The notes under the pieces are model-generated. The model had not been told where the DNA came from and made no database searches. It saw nothing but the letters and a program-made list of their open reading frames with translations. Below, piece after piece: positions 1 through 8,531 of a stretch of DNA of 43,574 bases (its first letter is position 1; each line of letters begins with the position of its first letter). The translations under genes were made by a program, and so were the position numbers. The stretch is taken from assembly GCF_027352905.1 (NCBI RefSeq), contig NZ_DAIEIF010000046.1:1-43574 (forward strand). The letters run 5' to 3'. This DNA is from Acidocella sp. Lineage in GTDB: Bacteria > Pseudomonadota > Alphaproteobacteria > Acetobacterales > Acetobacteraceae.

Positions 1-1004
1 TCTCCGCCTGGCTCTACCTCCTCTGTTTCATGATCTGGATCATGGTCGGCATCGGCGGCTACACGCGCGAGACCGGCTCGGGCCTCTCCATCATGAACTG
101 GGACCCCATCATCGGCGCCCTCCCGCCGATGACCGCCGCCGCCTGGAACGCCGTTTTCGCCAAGTACCAGACCATTTCGCAGTATCAGATCCTGCACAAG
201 GGCATGGACCTCGCGGGCTTCAAGCAGCTGTTCTGGCCGGAATACATCCACCGCCTGTGGGGCCGGCTGATGGGCGTGGTGCTGCTGGTGCCGCTCATCG
301 GCTTCGCGCTCACCGGGCGGATCGGGAAACGGCTGATCCCCTGGCTGATCCTGCTGTTCATCATGGGCGGGCTGCAGGGCGCCATCGGCTGGTTCATGGT
401 CTCCTCGGGGTTCTTCGCGGGCAGCACGGCGGTTGAGCCGTGGCGGCTCTCGCTGCATTTCGGCGCCGCCATGCTGCTCTATGTCGCGGTGCTGTGGACG
501 GCGCTGACCGTGCGCCACCCCACCCCCACCGACCCGTTTGAGCAGCGCGGCCTGCAGCGGCTGGCCAAGCTGGCCATTTTGCTGCTGTGCTGTACCATGT
601 TCGCGGGCACCTTCGTCTCCGGCACGCACGCCATATCGGTGTTCGACCCCGCCAAGGATATCGGCATCGGCCTGCCGCCGCCGGGCTATCCGTATACCGA
701 GTTCTTCGTCGACCGGGCGACCATCCTCTTCAACCACCAGGCGCTGGCAACCCTCACCACGCTGGTGCTGCTCATCACCGCCACCAAGGCCATGCGCGGC
801 GGCGCCGACGCGCCGATCCGCGATGCGGGGCTGATGATCGCGGGGCTGGTGCTGCTGCAATTCACCCTGGGGGTGAGCGCCCTGGTCTCGAAGATGATCG
901 ATCTCGGCGTCGCCCACCAGATGAACGCGGTGCTGCTGCTGGCCGGGCTTCTGGTGCTGCTGTTCCGCCTGCGCGGCGCGGCGGGCAGAGCGGGCGCGGC
1001 ATGA
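1..1004 (+). CDS. ctaA: Heme A synthase, COX15/CtaA family (5' end outside window)
   Basis: Membrane enzyme that oxidises the C8 methyl of heme O to a formyl group to give heme A for aa3-type oxidases. The reading frame is open from base 3, nine residues upstream of the first ATG at 30, so the true start lies before the window. The sequence shows the family signature GGYTRETGSGLSI, the catalytic/heme motif EYIHRLWGR (Glu codon at 240, His codon at 249), a second His in LSLHFGAA, a third in LFNHQALA and the fourth in VAHQMNAV, so all four heme-ligand histidines and the key Glu are present. About eight hydrophobic segments are visible. The stop overlaps the next gene's start by 4 bases (ATGA at 1001), so the two paralogs are translationally coupled. 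Confidence 0.93.
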   Translation, partial: SAWLYLLCFMIWIMVGIGGYTRETGSGLSIMNWDPIIGALPPMTAAAWNAVFAKYQTISQYQILHKGMDLAGFKQLFWPEYIHRLWGRLMGVVLLVPLIGFALTGRIGKRLIPWLILLFIMGGLQGAIGWFMVSSGFFAGSTAVEPWRLSLHFGAAMLLYVAVLWTALTVRHPTPTDPFEQRGLQRLAKLAILLLCCTMFAGTFVSGTHAISVFDPAKDIGIGLPPPGYPYTEFFVDRATILFNHQALATLTTLVLLITATKAMRGGADAPIRDAGLMIAGLVLLQFTLGVSALVSKMIDLGVAHQMNAVLLLAGLLVLLFRLRGAAGRAGAA

Positions 1005-2047
1005 ACCGGGACCGCGCGGTGGGCAATTGGCTGCTGCTGCTCGCCTTCATGGTTTTCGGCATGACGGTGGGGGGCGGCCATGCCCGCACCATTGGCGCGG
1101 GTTTCTCCATCCAGGTCTGGCGGCCCTTCACCGGCTTCATCCCGCCGCTCGGCCCGGGGGATTGGGGGCAGCTTTACGCCCTGTTCCAGAAAACGGCCCA
1201 ATACCAGGCCCATCCCATCAGCCTCGCCCAGTATAAATCGCTCTTCTGGCCGATGTTTCTCGACCGCTGCTGGGGCCGGCTGATGGCGCTGGTCTTTCTC
1301 ATCCCCTTCGCGGTGTTTCTCCTGCGCCGGCGCATCCCGCCCCGGCTCGCGCTATGGCTGGGGCTGATCTTCCTGGCGGGCTGCGCCCAGGCCGCCTATG
1401 GCTGGTACATGGTGCTGACCGGAATGCAGCCGGGGGTGGTTTCGCCGCCGCCCGGCTGGGCCGCGCCACACCTGCTTTCCGCCATGGCCATCCTGTTCCT
1501 GCTGCTCTGGACCGGCTTGACTCTGCGCAACCCGGAGCCAGAGCGGCTGGAGGGGGCGGCCACGCTGCGCGGCCTCGCCACCGCCACGGCGGCGCTCGTC
1601 TGGCTCACCATGGGGTTCGGCGCGCTGGTCGCCACCTCGGGCGCTCTCCATGTTTTCAACAGCTTCCCTACCATGGATGGCGCCTGGACGCCGCCCGGCC
1701 TTCTCGCGCAGAGCCCTCTCTGGACGAATTTCGTCACCAATAAAGCCACGGTGCAGTTTTGCCATCGGGGGCTGGCCACGCTGACGGCGCTGGTGGCGCT
1801 GGCCACCGCTGCCACCGGCTTGCGCATGCGCCTGCCCTCCGCCCTGCGCGATCTTTTTCTGCTGCTCGGCCTGCTGGTGGCATTGCAATATCTGCTCGGC
1901 ATGGCCACGCTTGTCTTAGGCAATAACCAGCTCGGCTTCGTGCATGAGCTAAACGCCGTCCTGCTCTTCGCCACCGCCATCGCCGCCCGCCATGGGCTGC
2001 GCGGTGCCGTGGCGGCGCCCGCCCGGGCGCTGGCGGCGGCGGAATAG
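1001..2047 (+). CDS. Second, divergent COX15/CtaA-family protein lacking the conserved Glu and first His
   Basis: A 348-residue multi-spanning membrane protein that aligns along its whole length with the preceding heme A synthase: GGHARTIGAGFSI near residue 25, LFWP before the first motif, APHLLSAM, QFCHRGLA and FVHELNAV. It keeps three of the four heme-ligand histidines, but the EYIHRLWGR motif of its neighbour reads MFLDRCWGR here: Glu becomes Met85 and His becomes Asp88. In studied heme A synthases both residues are needed for activity, so this copy is unlikely to be a normal heme A synthase. It is intact, in frame and coupled to the upstream gene by a 4-base overlap. It could be a partner subunit, a heme carrier or an enzyme with changed chemistry; that is inference. 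Confidence 0.85.
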   Translation: MNRDRAVGNWLLLLAFMVFGMTVGGGHARTIGAGFSIQVWRPFTGFIPPLGPGDWGQLYALFQKTAQYQAHPISLAQYKSLFWPMFLDRCWGRLMALVFLIPFAVFLLRRRIPPRLALWLGLIFLAGCAQAAYGWYMVLTGMQPGVVSPPPGWAAPHLLSAMAILFLLLWTGLTLRNPEPERLEGAATLRGLATATAALVWLTMGFGALVATSGALHVFNSFPTMDGAWTPPGLLAQSPLWTNFVTNKATVQFCHRGLATLTALVALATAATGLRMRLPSALRDLFLLLGLLVALQYLLGMATLVLGNNQLGFVHELNAVLLFATAIAARHGLRGAVAAPARALAAAE

Positions 2048-2057
2048 GAGATCCAAC

Positions 2058-3494
2058 ATGAACGACGCGCTCCGCAAGGCGGATGAGTTTTTCCATGGCG
2101 CCCATGGGCTGGATTTGGAGGCGGCGCACGCCAAGCTCGCTTTGGCGCTGGAAGGCGCCGATGACGGGGAACTCTATCTGGAATACCGGGAATCCGAGTC
2201 CATCTCTCTGGATGACGGCCATATCCGCGCCGCCAGCTTCGACACGCGGCGGGGCTTCGGCCTGCGCGCCGTGCTGGGCGAGGCCGCTTATTTCGCCCAT
2301 GCGGGGGATTTATCCGCCCCGGCCCTGGCCCGCGCGGCGGAGACGATCCGCGCCGCCAAGGCCATGGAGCACAGCGTCACGGCGGCCGACCCGGCCTCGG
2401 CCCCGCCTCCTCTTTATGAGGGGGTGAACCCGCTGGGCGAGGCGCCGTTCGCGGCCCGCGCCGGGCTTCTCCGCGAGATCGACGAATTCGCGCGCGCCGC
2501 CGATCCACGCGTGGTGCAGGTGATGGCGAGCATCGCCGGCGAGTGGCAGGTGGTGGAGATCATCCGCGCCTCGGGCCTGCGCGTCGCCGATATACGCCCG
2601 CTCGTGCGGCTCAATGTCTCGGTGGTGATGGAGGAGAACGGCCGGCGCGAATCCGGTGGTCATGGCGCGGGCGGGCGGGCGGGTTATGCCCATTATGTCG
2701 CTCCCGAGTTCTGGCAGGCGGCGGTGCGCGAGGCGATCCGCCAGGCCGAGGTCAATCTGCGCGCCATTGCCGCGCCGGCGGGGGAAATGCCGGTGGTGCT
2801 GGGGCCGGGCTGGCCCGGCATTCTCCTGCATGAGGCGATCGGCCATGGGCTGGAGGGGGATTTCAACCGCAAGCAGACCTCCGCCTTTGCCGGGCTGCTG
2901 GGCAGCCGTATCGCCGCCCCCGGCGTGACGGTGGTGGATGATGGCACCATTCCCGGGCGGCGCGGCTCCCTCACCGTGGATGACGAGGGCACGCCCACCT
3001 CCCGCACCGTGCTAATCGAGGATGGCATCCTCACCGGCTTCCTGCAGGACCGGCAGAATGCCCGGCTGATGAACATGCGCCCGACGGGCAATGGGCGGCG
3101 GCAATCCTATGCCCACGCGCCGATGCCGCGCATGACCAACACGGTCATGCTGGGTGGCCACGATAAGAAAGAAGACATGATCGCCTCGGTCGAGCGTGGT
3201 CTCTACGCGGTGAATTTCGGCGGCGGGCAGGTGGATATCACCTCCGGCAAATTCGTGTTTTCCGCCTCGGAGGCTTACCTGATCGAGAATGGCCGGATTA
3301 CCGCCCCGGTCAAGGGCGCGACGCTGATCGGCAACGGGCCGGACGCGCTGACCAAGGTTGAGATGATCGGTGACGACATGGCGCTCGACCCCGGCATCGG
3401 CACCTGCGGTAAGAATGGCCAGGGCGTGCCGGTGGGGGTGGGCCAGCCGACGATCAAGCTCTCCGGCCTCACCGTCGGCGGCACGGCGGCTTAG
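2058..3494 (+). CDS. tldD: TldD metalloprotease subunit
   Basis: 478-residue TldD-family protein. TldD pairs with TldE/PmbA to form a zinc metalloprotease that degrades unfolded peptides, known from microcin B17 maturation and CcdA turnover. The active-site HExxxH motif is visible as HEAIGHGLEGD with His258, Glu259 and His263, and the typical glycine-rich C-terminal half follows (VNFGGGQVDITSG, GKNGQGVPVGVGQP). The ATG at 2058 is chosen because GGAG lies seven bases upstream and the N-terminus matches family length; an upstream in-frame extension runs into the previous gene. It starts 10 bases after the COX15 paralog and ends 7 bases before the convergent chemoreceptor gene. No tldE is present here; it is often unlinked in other genomes. 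Confidence 0.95.
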   Translation: MNDALRKADEFFHGAHGLDLEAAHAKLALALEGADDGELYLEYRESESISLDDGHIRAASFDTRRGFGLRAVLGEAAYFAHAGDLSAPALARAAETIRAAKAMEHSVTAADPASAPPPLYEGVNPLGEAPFAARAGLLREIDEFARAADPRVVQVMASIAGEWQVVEIIRASGLRVADIRPLVRLNVSVVMEENGRRESGGHGAGGRAGYAHYVAPEFWQAAVREAIRQAEVNLRAIAAPAGEMPVVLGPGWPGILLHEAIGHGLEGDFNRKQTSAFAGLLGSRIAAPGVTVVDDGTIPGRRGSLTVDDEGTPTSRTVLIEDGILTGFLQDRQNARLMNMRPTGNGRRQSYAHAPMPRMTNTVMLGGHDKKEDMIASVERGLYAVNFGGGQVDITSGKFVFSASEAYLIENGRITAPVKGATLIGNGPDALTKVEMIGDDMALDPGIGTCGKNGQGVPVGVGQPTIKLSGLTVGGTAA

Positions 3495-3501
3495 CGGCGC
3501 C

Positions 3502-5028
3502 CTATTCCGCCGCCATCCGCCGCCGCGCCGGGGTGGGCAGGCGGTTGAGTTGCGGCATGTCCACCGCCTCGCCGCCTTGCGGCAGCTTGAAGGTGGTGAG
3601 CGACCGGGCCAGCCGCTCGATCTCGCCACGCAGGGAATGAATCGCCGCCGTGGTCTCCTCAACGACGGCGGCGTTCTGCTGCACGCCGTTATTCATCTGG
3701 TTCAGCGCCTCGTTCACCTGCCCCAGCCCGCTGGACTGGCTGGCGGCAGCGGTCGCGATGCCCGAGATCAACGAATCAACCTGGCCGATGCCGCCGATCA
3801 CCTCATCCAGCGCCGCGCTGGTCTTGCGCACCAGCTCCACGCCTTGGGAAACCTGGGTGGAGCTGGTGGAGATGAGCGATTTGATTGCCTTGGCGGCCTC
3901 CGCCGAGCGCTGGGCCAGAGCCCGCACTTCGGAGGCGACGACCGCGAAGCCCCGGCCGGCATCGCCCGCCCGCGCCGCCTCCACCCCGGCGTTCAACGCC
4001 AGGAGATTGGTCTGGAAGGCGATATCGTCGATCAACCCGATGATCTGGCCGATCTCGCGCGAGGAGGATTCGATCTGCCCCATCGCCGAGCCGGTCTCCG
4101 TCACCACGGTGCGGGAGCTCTCGGCGCCGGCATTGACCGAGTTGGTGGTTTTATTCGCCTCGGCCGCGCCATCCGCCATGCGCTTCACCCCTTCGGTCAG
4201 CTCATTGAGGGCGGTGGTGGATTCGAGCAGGCTCGCCGCCTGGTGCTCGGTGCGGCGGGATATGTTATCGGCGGCCTGGGCCAGCTCGTCTATGCTGGAA
4301 TTGACCGTGCGGGCCGTGCCGAGCACCCCGCCGAGAGCACGGGCGAGGTTTTCCATCGCCTGGTTGAAATCCTCGCGCAGCTTTGCGTATTCCGGCGGCA
4401 TCACGTCGCCGATGCGGTGGGTGAGGTCGCCCGCCGCCAGCGCCGCCATCGCCTCCCCCATCGCCTGCACCACGGCGTCGGCGTGCTCGCGCAGGCGTCT
4501 TTCCGCCCCCATACGGGTGCGGTTGGAAATCTCGCGATACACGTCCAGCGTCAATTCGAGATCGAACAGCCCGCCCTTGATCACGGCGGTGACTTCCTCG
4601 ATCGCCTGGCGGCGCAGGGCGTTGCGGGCCTTGCCGAAGCGCGATTTTGGCCAGCGGGCTTCCAATACCGCATCGACCAAGATTCCCAGCAGAATGTTCT
4701 GACCCGCGATCAACCATTTGGGCTCGACGCCAGCGTTGATGTGAGTTTCGCCCACGCGCCGCGTCGCCATGAGATAGGCTTCGTCCATCCGCGCCTCGGA
4801 GATCAGACCCCAATGCGTATATTGCTTGGCGCGGGCGTGGCTGATCACCTCCTCCGAGGAAAAAAGCCGGGCGGTCTCCGGCGCGGCGCGGATCTGTGTA
4901 TAGAGCGCGTCCAGCGCCCCGGGCAGCGCCGCCATGAGGATGGCCTTGGCGCCGCGCAACCGCTCCTGCAGGCGGTTGGTGTACCGGATGAAGTTCAGAT
5001 TGGCGCCGAGCGCCTGGGGTTGGGACAT
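3502..5028 (-). CDS. Soluble globin-coupled methyl-accepting chemotaxis protein
   Basis: 508-residue chemoreceptor without any transmembrane segment. Residues about 10-165 form a protoglobin/globin-coupled sensor domain; His96 in [14 protein letters not shown] sits where the proximal heme His is found in HemAT-type sensors. Residues about 175-225 look HAMP-like ([20 protein letters not shown]). The rest is the coiled-coil signalling domain with the conserved hairpin tip, [18 protein letters not shown] followed by [19 protein letters not shown] (around residues 333-369), which contacts CheA and CheW. There is no C-terminal CheR/CheB docking pentapeptide. The likely ligand is O2 or another gas bound to heme. 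No other chemotaxis gene lies in the window. The start at 5028 gives a standard N-terminus ([10 protein letters not shown]). Confidence 0.92.
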   Translation of the reverse strand: MSQPQALGANLNFIRYTNRLQERLRGAKAILMAALPGALDALYTQIRAAPETARLFSSEEVISHARAKQYTHWGLISEARMDEAYLMATRRVGETHINAGVEPKWLIAGQNILLGILVDAVLEARWPKSRFGKARNALRRQAIEEVTAVIKGGLFDLELTLDVYREISNRTRMGAERRLREHADAVVQAMGEAMAALAAGDLTHRIGDVMPPEYAKLREDFNQAMENLARALGGVLGTARTVNSSIDELAQAADNISRRTEHQAASLLESTTALNELTEGVKRMADGAAEANKTTNSVNAGAESSRTVVTETGSAMGQIESSSREIGQIIGLIDDIAFQTNLLALNAGVEAARAGDAGRGFAVVASEVRALAQRSAEAAKAIKSLISTSSTQVSQGVELVRKTSAALDEVIGGIGQVDSLISGIATAAASQSSGLGQVNEALNQMNNGVQQNAAVVEETTAAIHSLRGEIERLARSLTTFKLPQGGEAVDMPQLNRLPTPARRRMAAE

Positions 5029-5100
5029 ATTTCTCCGCCTCGAAAAAGGGACGCGATCCCTTCTGTAGACGGAGAGATTTAAGAACGGATTAAACGGCGT

Positions 5101-6849
5101 TCAGAACAGCGCGGCGGGCAGCGCGACCAGCGGCGCGGCACCGCTTCTCACCGCCGCTCCCAGGGCTTGCGCCTGGGGCAGCATGCGGGTGACGAAGAAG
5201 CGGGCCAGAGCGGGCTTGGCCTCGCGGATTTCGGCCTCCTCCGCGCCGGGCGCGGCGGCGGCCATGCGTGCCCACATCCAGCCGAAGCAGACCAGGGCGA
5301 AGGCGCGCAAATAATCGGCGGAGGCCGCGCCGGTTTCTGCCGCATCCGCCGCGCGGGCGAGCACGGCATCCGTTAGGCCGCGCAACTCCGCCACTGCCGC
5401 GCGCACCGGGGCGGTGATTTCCTCCAGCCCCTCGATGGCGGCGAGTTCCGCCTCGACCCCCGCGAGGAAGCCGCGCACCACCTGGCCGTCATCCAGCTCC
5501 AGCTTGCGGCTGACCAGATCGAGGGCCTGCACGCCGTTGGTGCCCTCGTAAATCTGGGTGATGCGCGCGTCCCGCGCCAGCTGCTCCATGCCCCATTCAT
5601 GAATGTAGCCATGGCCGCCAAACACCTGTTGTGCCAGCACCGCGCCCTCGAAGCCGAAATCCGTGAAGGCCGCCTTCACCACCGGGGTGAGCAGCGAGAC
5701 CAGTTTCTCCGCCTGCTGGCGCGATTTTTCCTCGGCGTGGTGGCGGGAGATGTCGATTTGCATCGCCACCCAGATGGCGAGCGCCCGCCCCGCCTCGACG
5801 AAGGCGCGCACGGTGAGCAGCATCCGCCGCACATCCGGATGCTCGATGATCGGCGCCGGTCCCGTGCCGCCCGCGGGAGGCCGGCCTTGCAGGCGCTCCT
5901 TGGCATAGGCCGCGGCCTTGCCATAGGCGGCCTGGGCCACGCCCAGGCCCTGAATCCCGACGAACAGCCGCTCCGCGTTCATCATGGTGAACATCGCCGC
6001 CAGGCCGCGATGCGGCGTTCCCACCAGCCAGCCCTTGGCGCCGTCGTAATTGATCACGCAGGTCGGCTGGGCATGGATGCCCATTTTATGTTCGAGCGCC
6101 CCGACCGAGAACCCGTTGCGCGCCCCCAGCCCGCCCGTCCCGTCCGGCAAGAATTTCGGCACCAGGAACAGAGAGATGCCCTTGACCCCGGCGGGCGCGT
6201 CCGGCAGGCGGGCGAGCACCAGATGGATGATATTGCCGCCGAAATCGTGATCGCCGGAGGAGATGAAAATCTTCGTGCCGGTGATCGCGTAGGCGCCATC
6301 CGCCAGCGGCTCGGCCCTGGTGCGCAGCAGGCCGAGATCGGTGCCCGCGGCGGCCTCGGTCAGCGCCATCGCCCCGGTCCATTCGCCCGAGAGCATCTTG
6401 GGCAGGTAAACGCCCTTCAACTCATCATTGGCATGGGCGGAGATCGCCTCGGTGGCGCCGCGCGTCAGACCGGGAAACAGGCTGAAGGAAAGATTGGCGC
6501 CGGAGACCATTTCATCCACCAGCACCTGCAAGGTGTGCGGCAGGCCCTGGCCGCCATAGGCGGGCGCGCCGGAGAGCGCGCACCAGCCATTTTCCGCGTA
6601 TTGGCGGTAGGCCTCGGCGAAGCCGGGCGGGGTCACCGGCTGGCCGTTCTCCAGCCTGCATCCCGCCTCGTCACCCTTGAGGTTGAGCGGCTCCAGCGTT
6701 TCGGCGCAGAAGCGCCCGGCCTCCTCCAGCAGCGCCAGAGCGAGCGCGGCGTCGAAGCCCTGTTCGGCGAAGAGGGCTTGCAGCGGCGCGAGGTCGAACA
6801 CCGAATTCAAAAGAAAGCGAAGGTCGGACAGAGGAGGGACGTAGCTCAT
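5101..6849 (-). CDS. Acyl-CoA dehydrogenase, long (DmdC-like) type
   Basis: 582-residue FAD-dependent acyl-CoA dehydrogenase that introduces an alpha,beta double bond into an acyl-CoA. The core shows the FAD/substrate motif ALTEAAAGTDLG, the ITGTKIFISSGDHDF strand, EHKMGIHAQPTCVINYDGA, MNAERLFVGIQGLG and the active-site loop QIYEGTNGVQALDL with the expected catalytic Glu. The extra C-terminal domain and length place it with the 3-methylmercaptopropionyl-CoA dehydrogenase-like branch, although its substrate cannot be read from sequence. The ATG at 6849 (MSYVPPLSDLRFLL) fits the family N-terminus; an upstream TTG would add 16 atypical residues. It lies 60 bases downstream of the BoxR-like regulator on the same strand, so the regulator may control it. 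Confidence 0.92.
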   Translation of the reverse strand: MSYVPPLSDLRFLLNSVFDLAPLQALFAEQGFDAALALALLEEAGRFCAETLEPLNLKGDEAGCRLENGQPVTPPGFAEAYRQYAENGWCALSGAPAYGGQGLPHTLQVLVDEMVSGANLSFSLFPGLTRGATEAISAHANDELKGVYLPKMLSGEWTGAMALTEAAAGTDLGLLRTRAEPLADGAYAITGTKIFISSGDHDFGGNIIHLVLARLPDAPAGVKGISLFLVPKFLPDGTGGLGARNGFSVGALEHKMGIHAQPTCVINYDGAKGWLVGTPHRGLAAMFTMMNAERLFVGIQGLGVAQAAYGKAAAYAKERLQGRPPAGGTGPAPIIEHPDVRRMLLTVRAFVEAGRALAIWVAMQIDISRHHAEEKSRQQAEKLVSLLTPVVKAAFTDFGFEGAVLAQQVFGGHGYIHEWGMEQLARDARITQIYEGTNGVQALDLVSRKLELDDGQVVRGFLAGVEAELAAIEGLEEITAPVRAAVAELRGLTDAVLARAADAAETGAASADYLRAFALVCFGWMWARMAAAAPGAEEAEIREAKPALARFFVTRMLPQAQALGAAVRSGAAPLVALPAALF

Positions 6850-6909
6850 GCAAGGGGCTCTTCTTGGCTGGCGTGACTGGGTTTTGTATCCGTCCAACCG
6901 CCCCGCCGG

Positions 6910-7833
6910 TCAATCGCCCATCAGAATGGCGCCGCTCTTTTCTGCCGCGAGCCGGGCGAGCAGCATTCCGGCCAGCCCGGAGAAGGCCTCCTCCAGCGTT
7001 TTGCCGCTCGTATCGAACCCCATATCGGCCTTGGCGTAGAAGCCGGCCCGGCTTTCCAGGGTGAGGCGGATGTCGTCCACCCCGTTGCGGTTGCCCGGCA
7101 GCTGGCGCACATCGCCCTGGCTGAGAACGCGGTTGAAGTGGTCCTCCGGCGTTGCCCGCAGCCAGACGGTGAAGCAATGGGTCAGCAGCGTTTCGAAGGT
7201 CGCGGTGTCACCCACCAGCCCGCCCGCCGTGGCGATCACGCAGCTCGTATGGGTCTGCAAGGTCTCTTCCAGCGCCTGCCGCTCGTAGCGCCGGTAGGCG
7301 TTGGAGCCGTAAAGCGCCTGAATCTCAACCGGGGCGCAGCCCGCGAGGCGGGTGATCTCCGAGCGCAATTCGACGAAGGGGTAGCCGAGCCGGGCCGCCA
7401 GCATCTGGCCGAGGGTGGATTTACCCGCCCCGCGCAGCCCGATGAGGGCGATGCGCCGCTCCCGCAGCCGGGCGGCCTGGCCCACCCCGCCGCCGAATAA
7501 TTCGGAAAGCGAGCGCAGGGCGCGCTCGATCTCGGCCGCGCCCCGCCCTTGCAGCAACCGGCGGATTGAAAGCCATTCCGGGGAGGAGGTGGTTTCGTCC
7601 CCCAGCAATTCGGCCAGCGGACAATTGAGCGCCTGCGCCACCTGGGCCAGCACCAGGATGGAGACATTGCCCGTGCCGGATTCGAGATTGGCGAGATGCC
7701 GCTCGGACACGTCCGCCTCGCCCGCCAGCACGCGGCGCGTCATCCCCCGCCGGGCGCGCAGCAATTTCACCCGCTGGCCCAGGCCGGAAAGCAGCTCGGT
7801 TTCGTCGGTCGGCGTCATGGACTCAAAGCTCAT
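6910..7833 (-). CDS. BoxR/BzdR-like regulator: XRE helix-turn-helix plus shikimate-kinase-like domain
   Basis: 307-residue fusion. Residues about 18-78 are an XRE helix-turn-helix (LGQRVKLLRARRGMTRRVLA, VSERHLANLESG). Residues about 126-300 resemble shikimate kinase, with a Walker A motif GLRGAGKST at 132-140. The shikimate-binding acidic motif of true AroK enzymes is replaced by FVELRSEIT, so catalysis is unlikely. In BoxR and BzdR this domain senses benzoyl-CoA and releases DNA. The genes for benzoyl-CoA catabolism are not nearby; the co-oriented neighbour is an acyl-CoA dehydrogenase, so a different CoA thioester may be the effector (inference). The start at 7833 has only a weak ribosome site (CCAGG directly upstream); ATG at 7818 is an alternative. 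Confidence 0.88.
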   Translation of the reverse strand: MSFESMTPTDETELLSGLGQRVKLLRARRGMTRRVLAGEADVSERHLANLESGTGNVSILVLAQVAQALNCPLAELLGDETTSSPEWLSIRRLLQGRGAAEIERALRSLSELFGGGVGQAARLRERRIALIGLRGAGKSTLGQMLAARLGYPFVELRSEITRLAGCAPVEIQALYGSNAYRRYERQALEETLQTHTSCVIATAGGLVGDTATFETLLTHCFTVWLRATPEDHFNRVLSQGDVRQLPGNRNGVDDIRLTLESRAGFYAKADMGFDTSGKTLEEAFSGLAGMLLARLAAEKSGAILMGD

Positions 7834-7896
7834 CCTGGCGGCTATCGGCGCGAATTAGCAGTTTTTTGCCGGAAGACAAAGGGGGCGCATGGCTGA

Positions 7897-7916
7897 TTTG
7901 TAATATAATGCACAAT
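7897..7916. promoter_or_regulatory. AT-rich imperfect palindrome with TATAAT in the boxR-like/hslV divergent promoter region
   Basis: The 146-base divergent spacer holds one strikingly AT-rich spot. A perfect TATAAT lies at 7904-7909 on the plus strand, flanked by TTTGT (7897-7901) and ACAATT (912-917 of this kilobase), which form an imperfect inverted repeat with a 10-base centre. No good -35 box is seen on either strand. XRE regulators often bind such palindromes over their own promoters. A single TGCA (7909-7912), the core element known from BzdR operators, lies inside. Operator function is inference. Confidence 0.35.
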
Positions 7917-7979
7917 TTATAGGCAGGCGCCCCTGAGCCGGCCCTTGCCCGCCCCTGGTGGCGGTGCCATGTCTGGCGC

Positions 7980-8531
7980 ATGACAGAAAATTACGATCCG
8001 GTCGGCTGGCATGGCACGACCATTCTGTCCGTTCGCCGCAATGGCCAGGTTGTCGTGGCCGGGGACGGGCAGGTTTCTCTCGGCAACACGGTGGTGAAGG
8101 GCAATGCCCGCAAGGTGCGGCGCATCGGCAATGGGAGTGTGATCGCGGGGTTCGCCGGGGCCACCGCGGACGCCTTTACCCTGCTCGAACGGCTGGAGGC
8201 GAAGCTCGACCGCTTTCCCAACCAGCTGGAGCGCGCCTGTGTGGAGCTGGCCAAGGATTGGCGCACGGACCGCTATCTGCGCCGCCTCGAGGCGATGATG
8301 ATCGTCGCCGATAAGGAGCGGGAATTCACCCTCACCGGTAATGGCGACGTGCTGGAGCCCAATGACGGCATCATCGCCATCGGCTCCGGCGGTAATTACG
8401 CCCTTGCCGCCGCGCGCGCCCTCATCACGCTTCCCGACCTCAGCGCCGAGGAGATCGCCCGCCGGGCGATGAAGATCGCCGCTGATATCTGCATCTACAC
8501 CAACGAAAACCTGGTTATCGAAACAATCTAA
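7980..8531 (+). CDS. hslV: HslV peptidase subunit of the HslUV protease
   Basis: 183-residue proteasome-like threonine peptidase that forms a double hexamer and is activated by the HslU ATPase to degrade misfolded or regulatory proteins in the cytosol. The mature N-terminal catalytic Thr is expected at residue 13, in [16 protein letters not shown], so a 12-residue leader must be removed; enteric HslV has only Met before this Thr. The family core is intact ([56 protein letters not shown]). The stop codon is directly followed by the hslU ATG, so the two subunits are translated in tandem. Confidence 0.97.
   Translation: MTENYDPVGWHGTTILSVRRNGQVVVAGDGQVSLGNTVVKGNARKVRRIGNGSVIAGFAGATADAFTLLERLEAKLDRFPNQLERACVELAKDWRTDRYLRRLEAMMIVADKEREFTLTGNGDVLEPNDGIIAIGSGGNYALAAARALITLPDLSAEEIARRAMKIAADICIYTNENLVIETI

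Noticed and set aside
587-1000. Upstream extension of the second COX15 frame
   Set aside because: It overlaps the well-supported first heme A synthase out of frame; the ATG at 1001 gives the correct N-terminus.
3370-5082. Long open frame (570 codons) on the plus strand opposite the chemoreceptor gene
   Set aside because: It is the high-GC antisense shadow of the chemoreceptor, has no ribosome site and no recognisable domain.
5599-6876. 425-codon plus-strand frame opposite the acyl-CoA dehydrogenase
   Set aside because: Antisense shadow; composition rich in His, Arg and Gly, no motifs.
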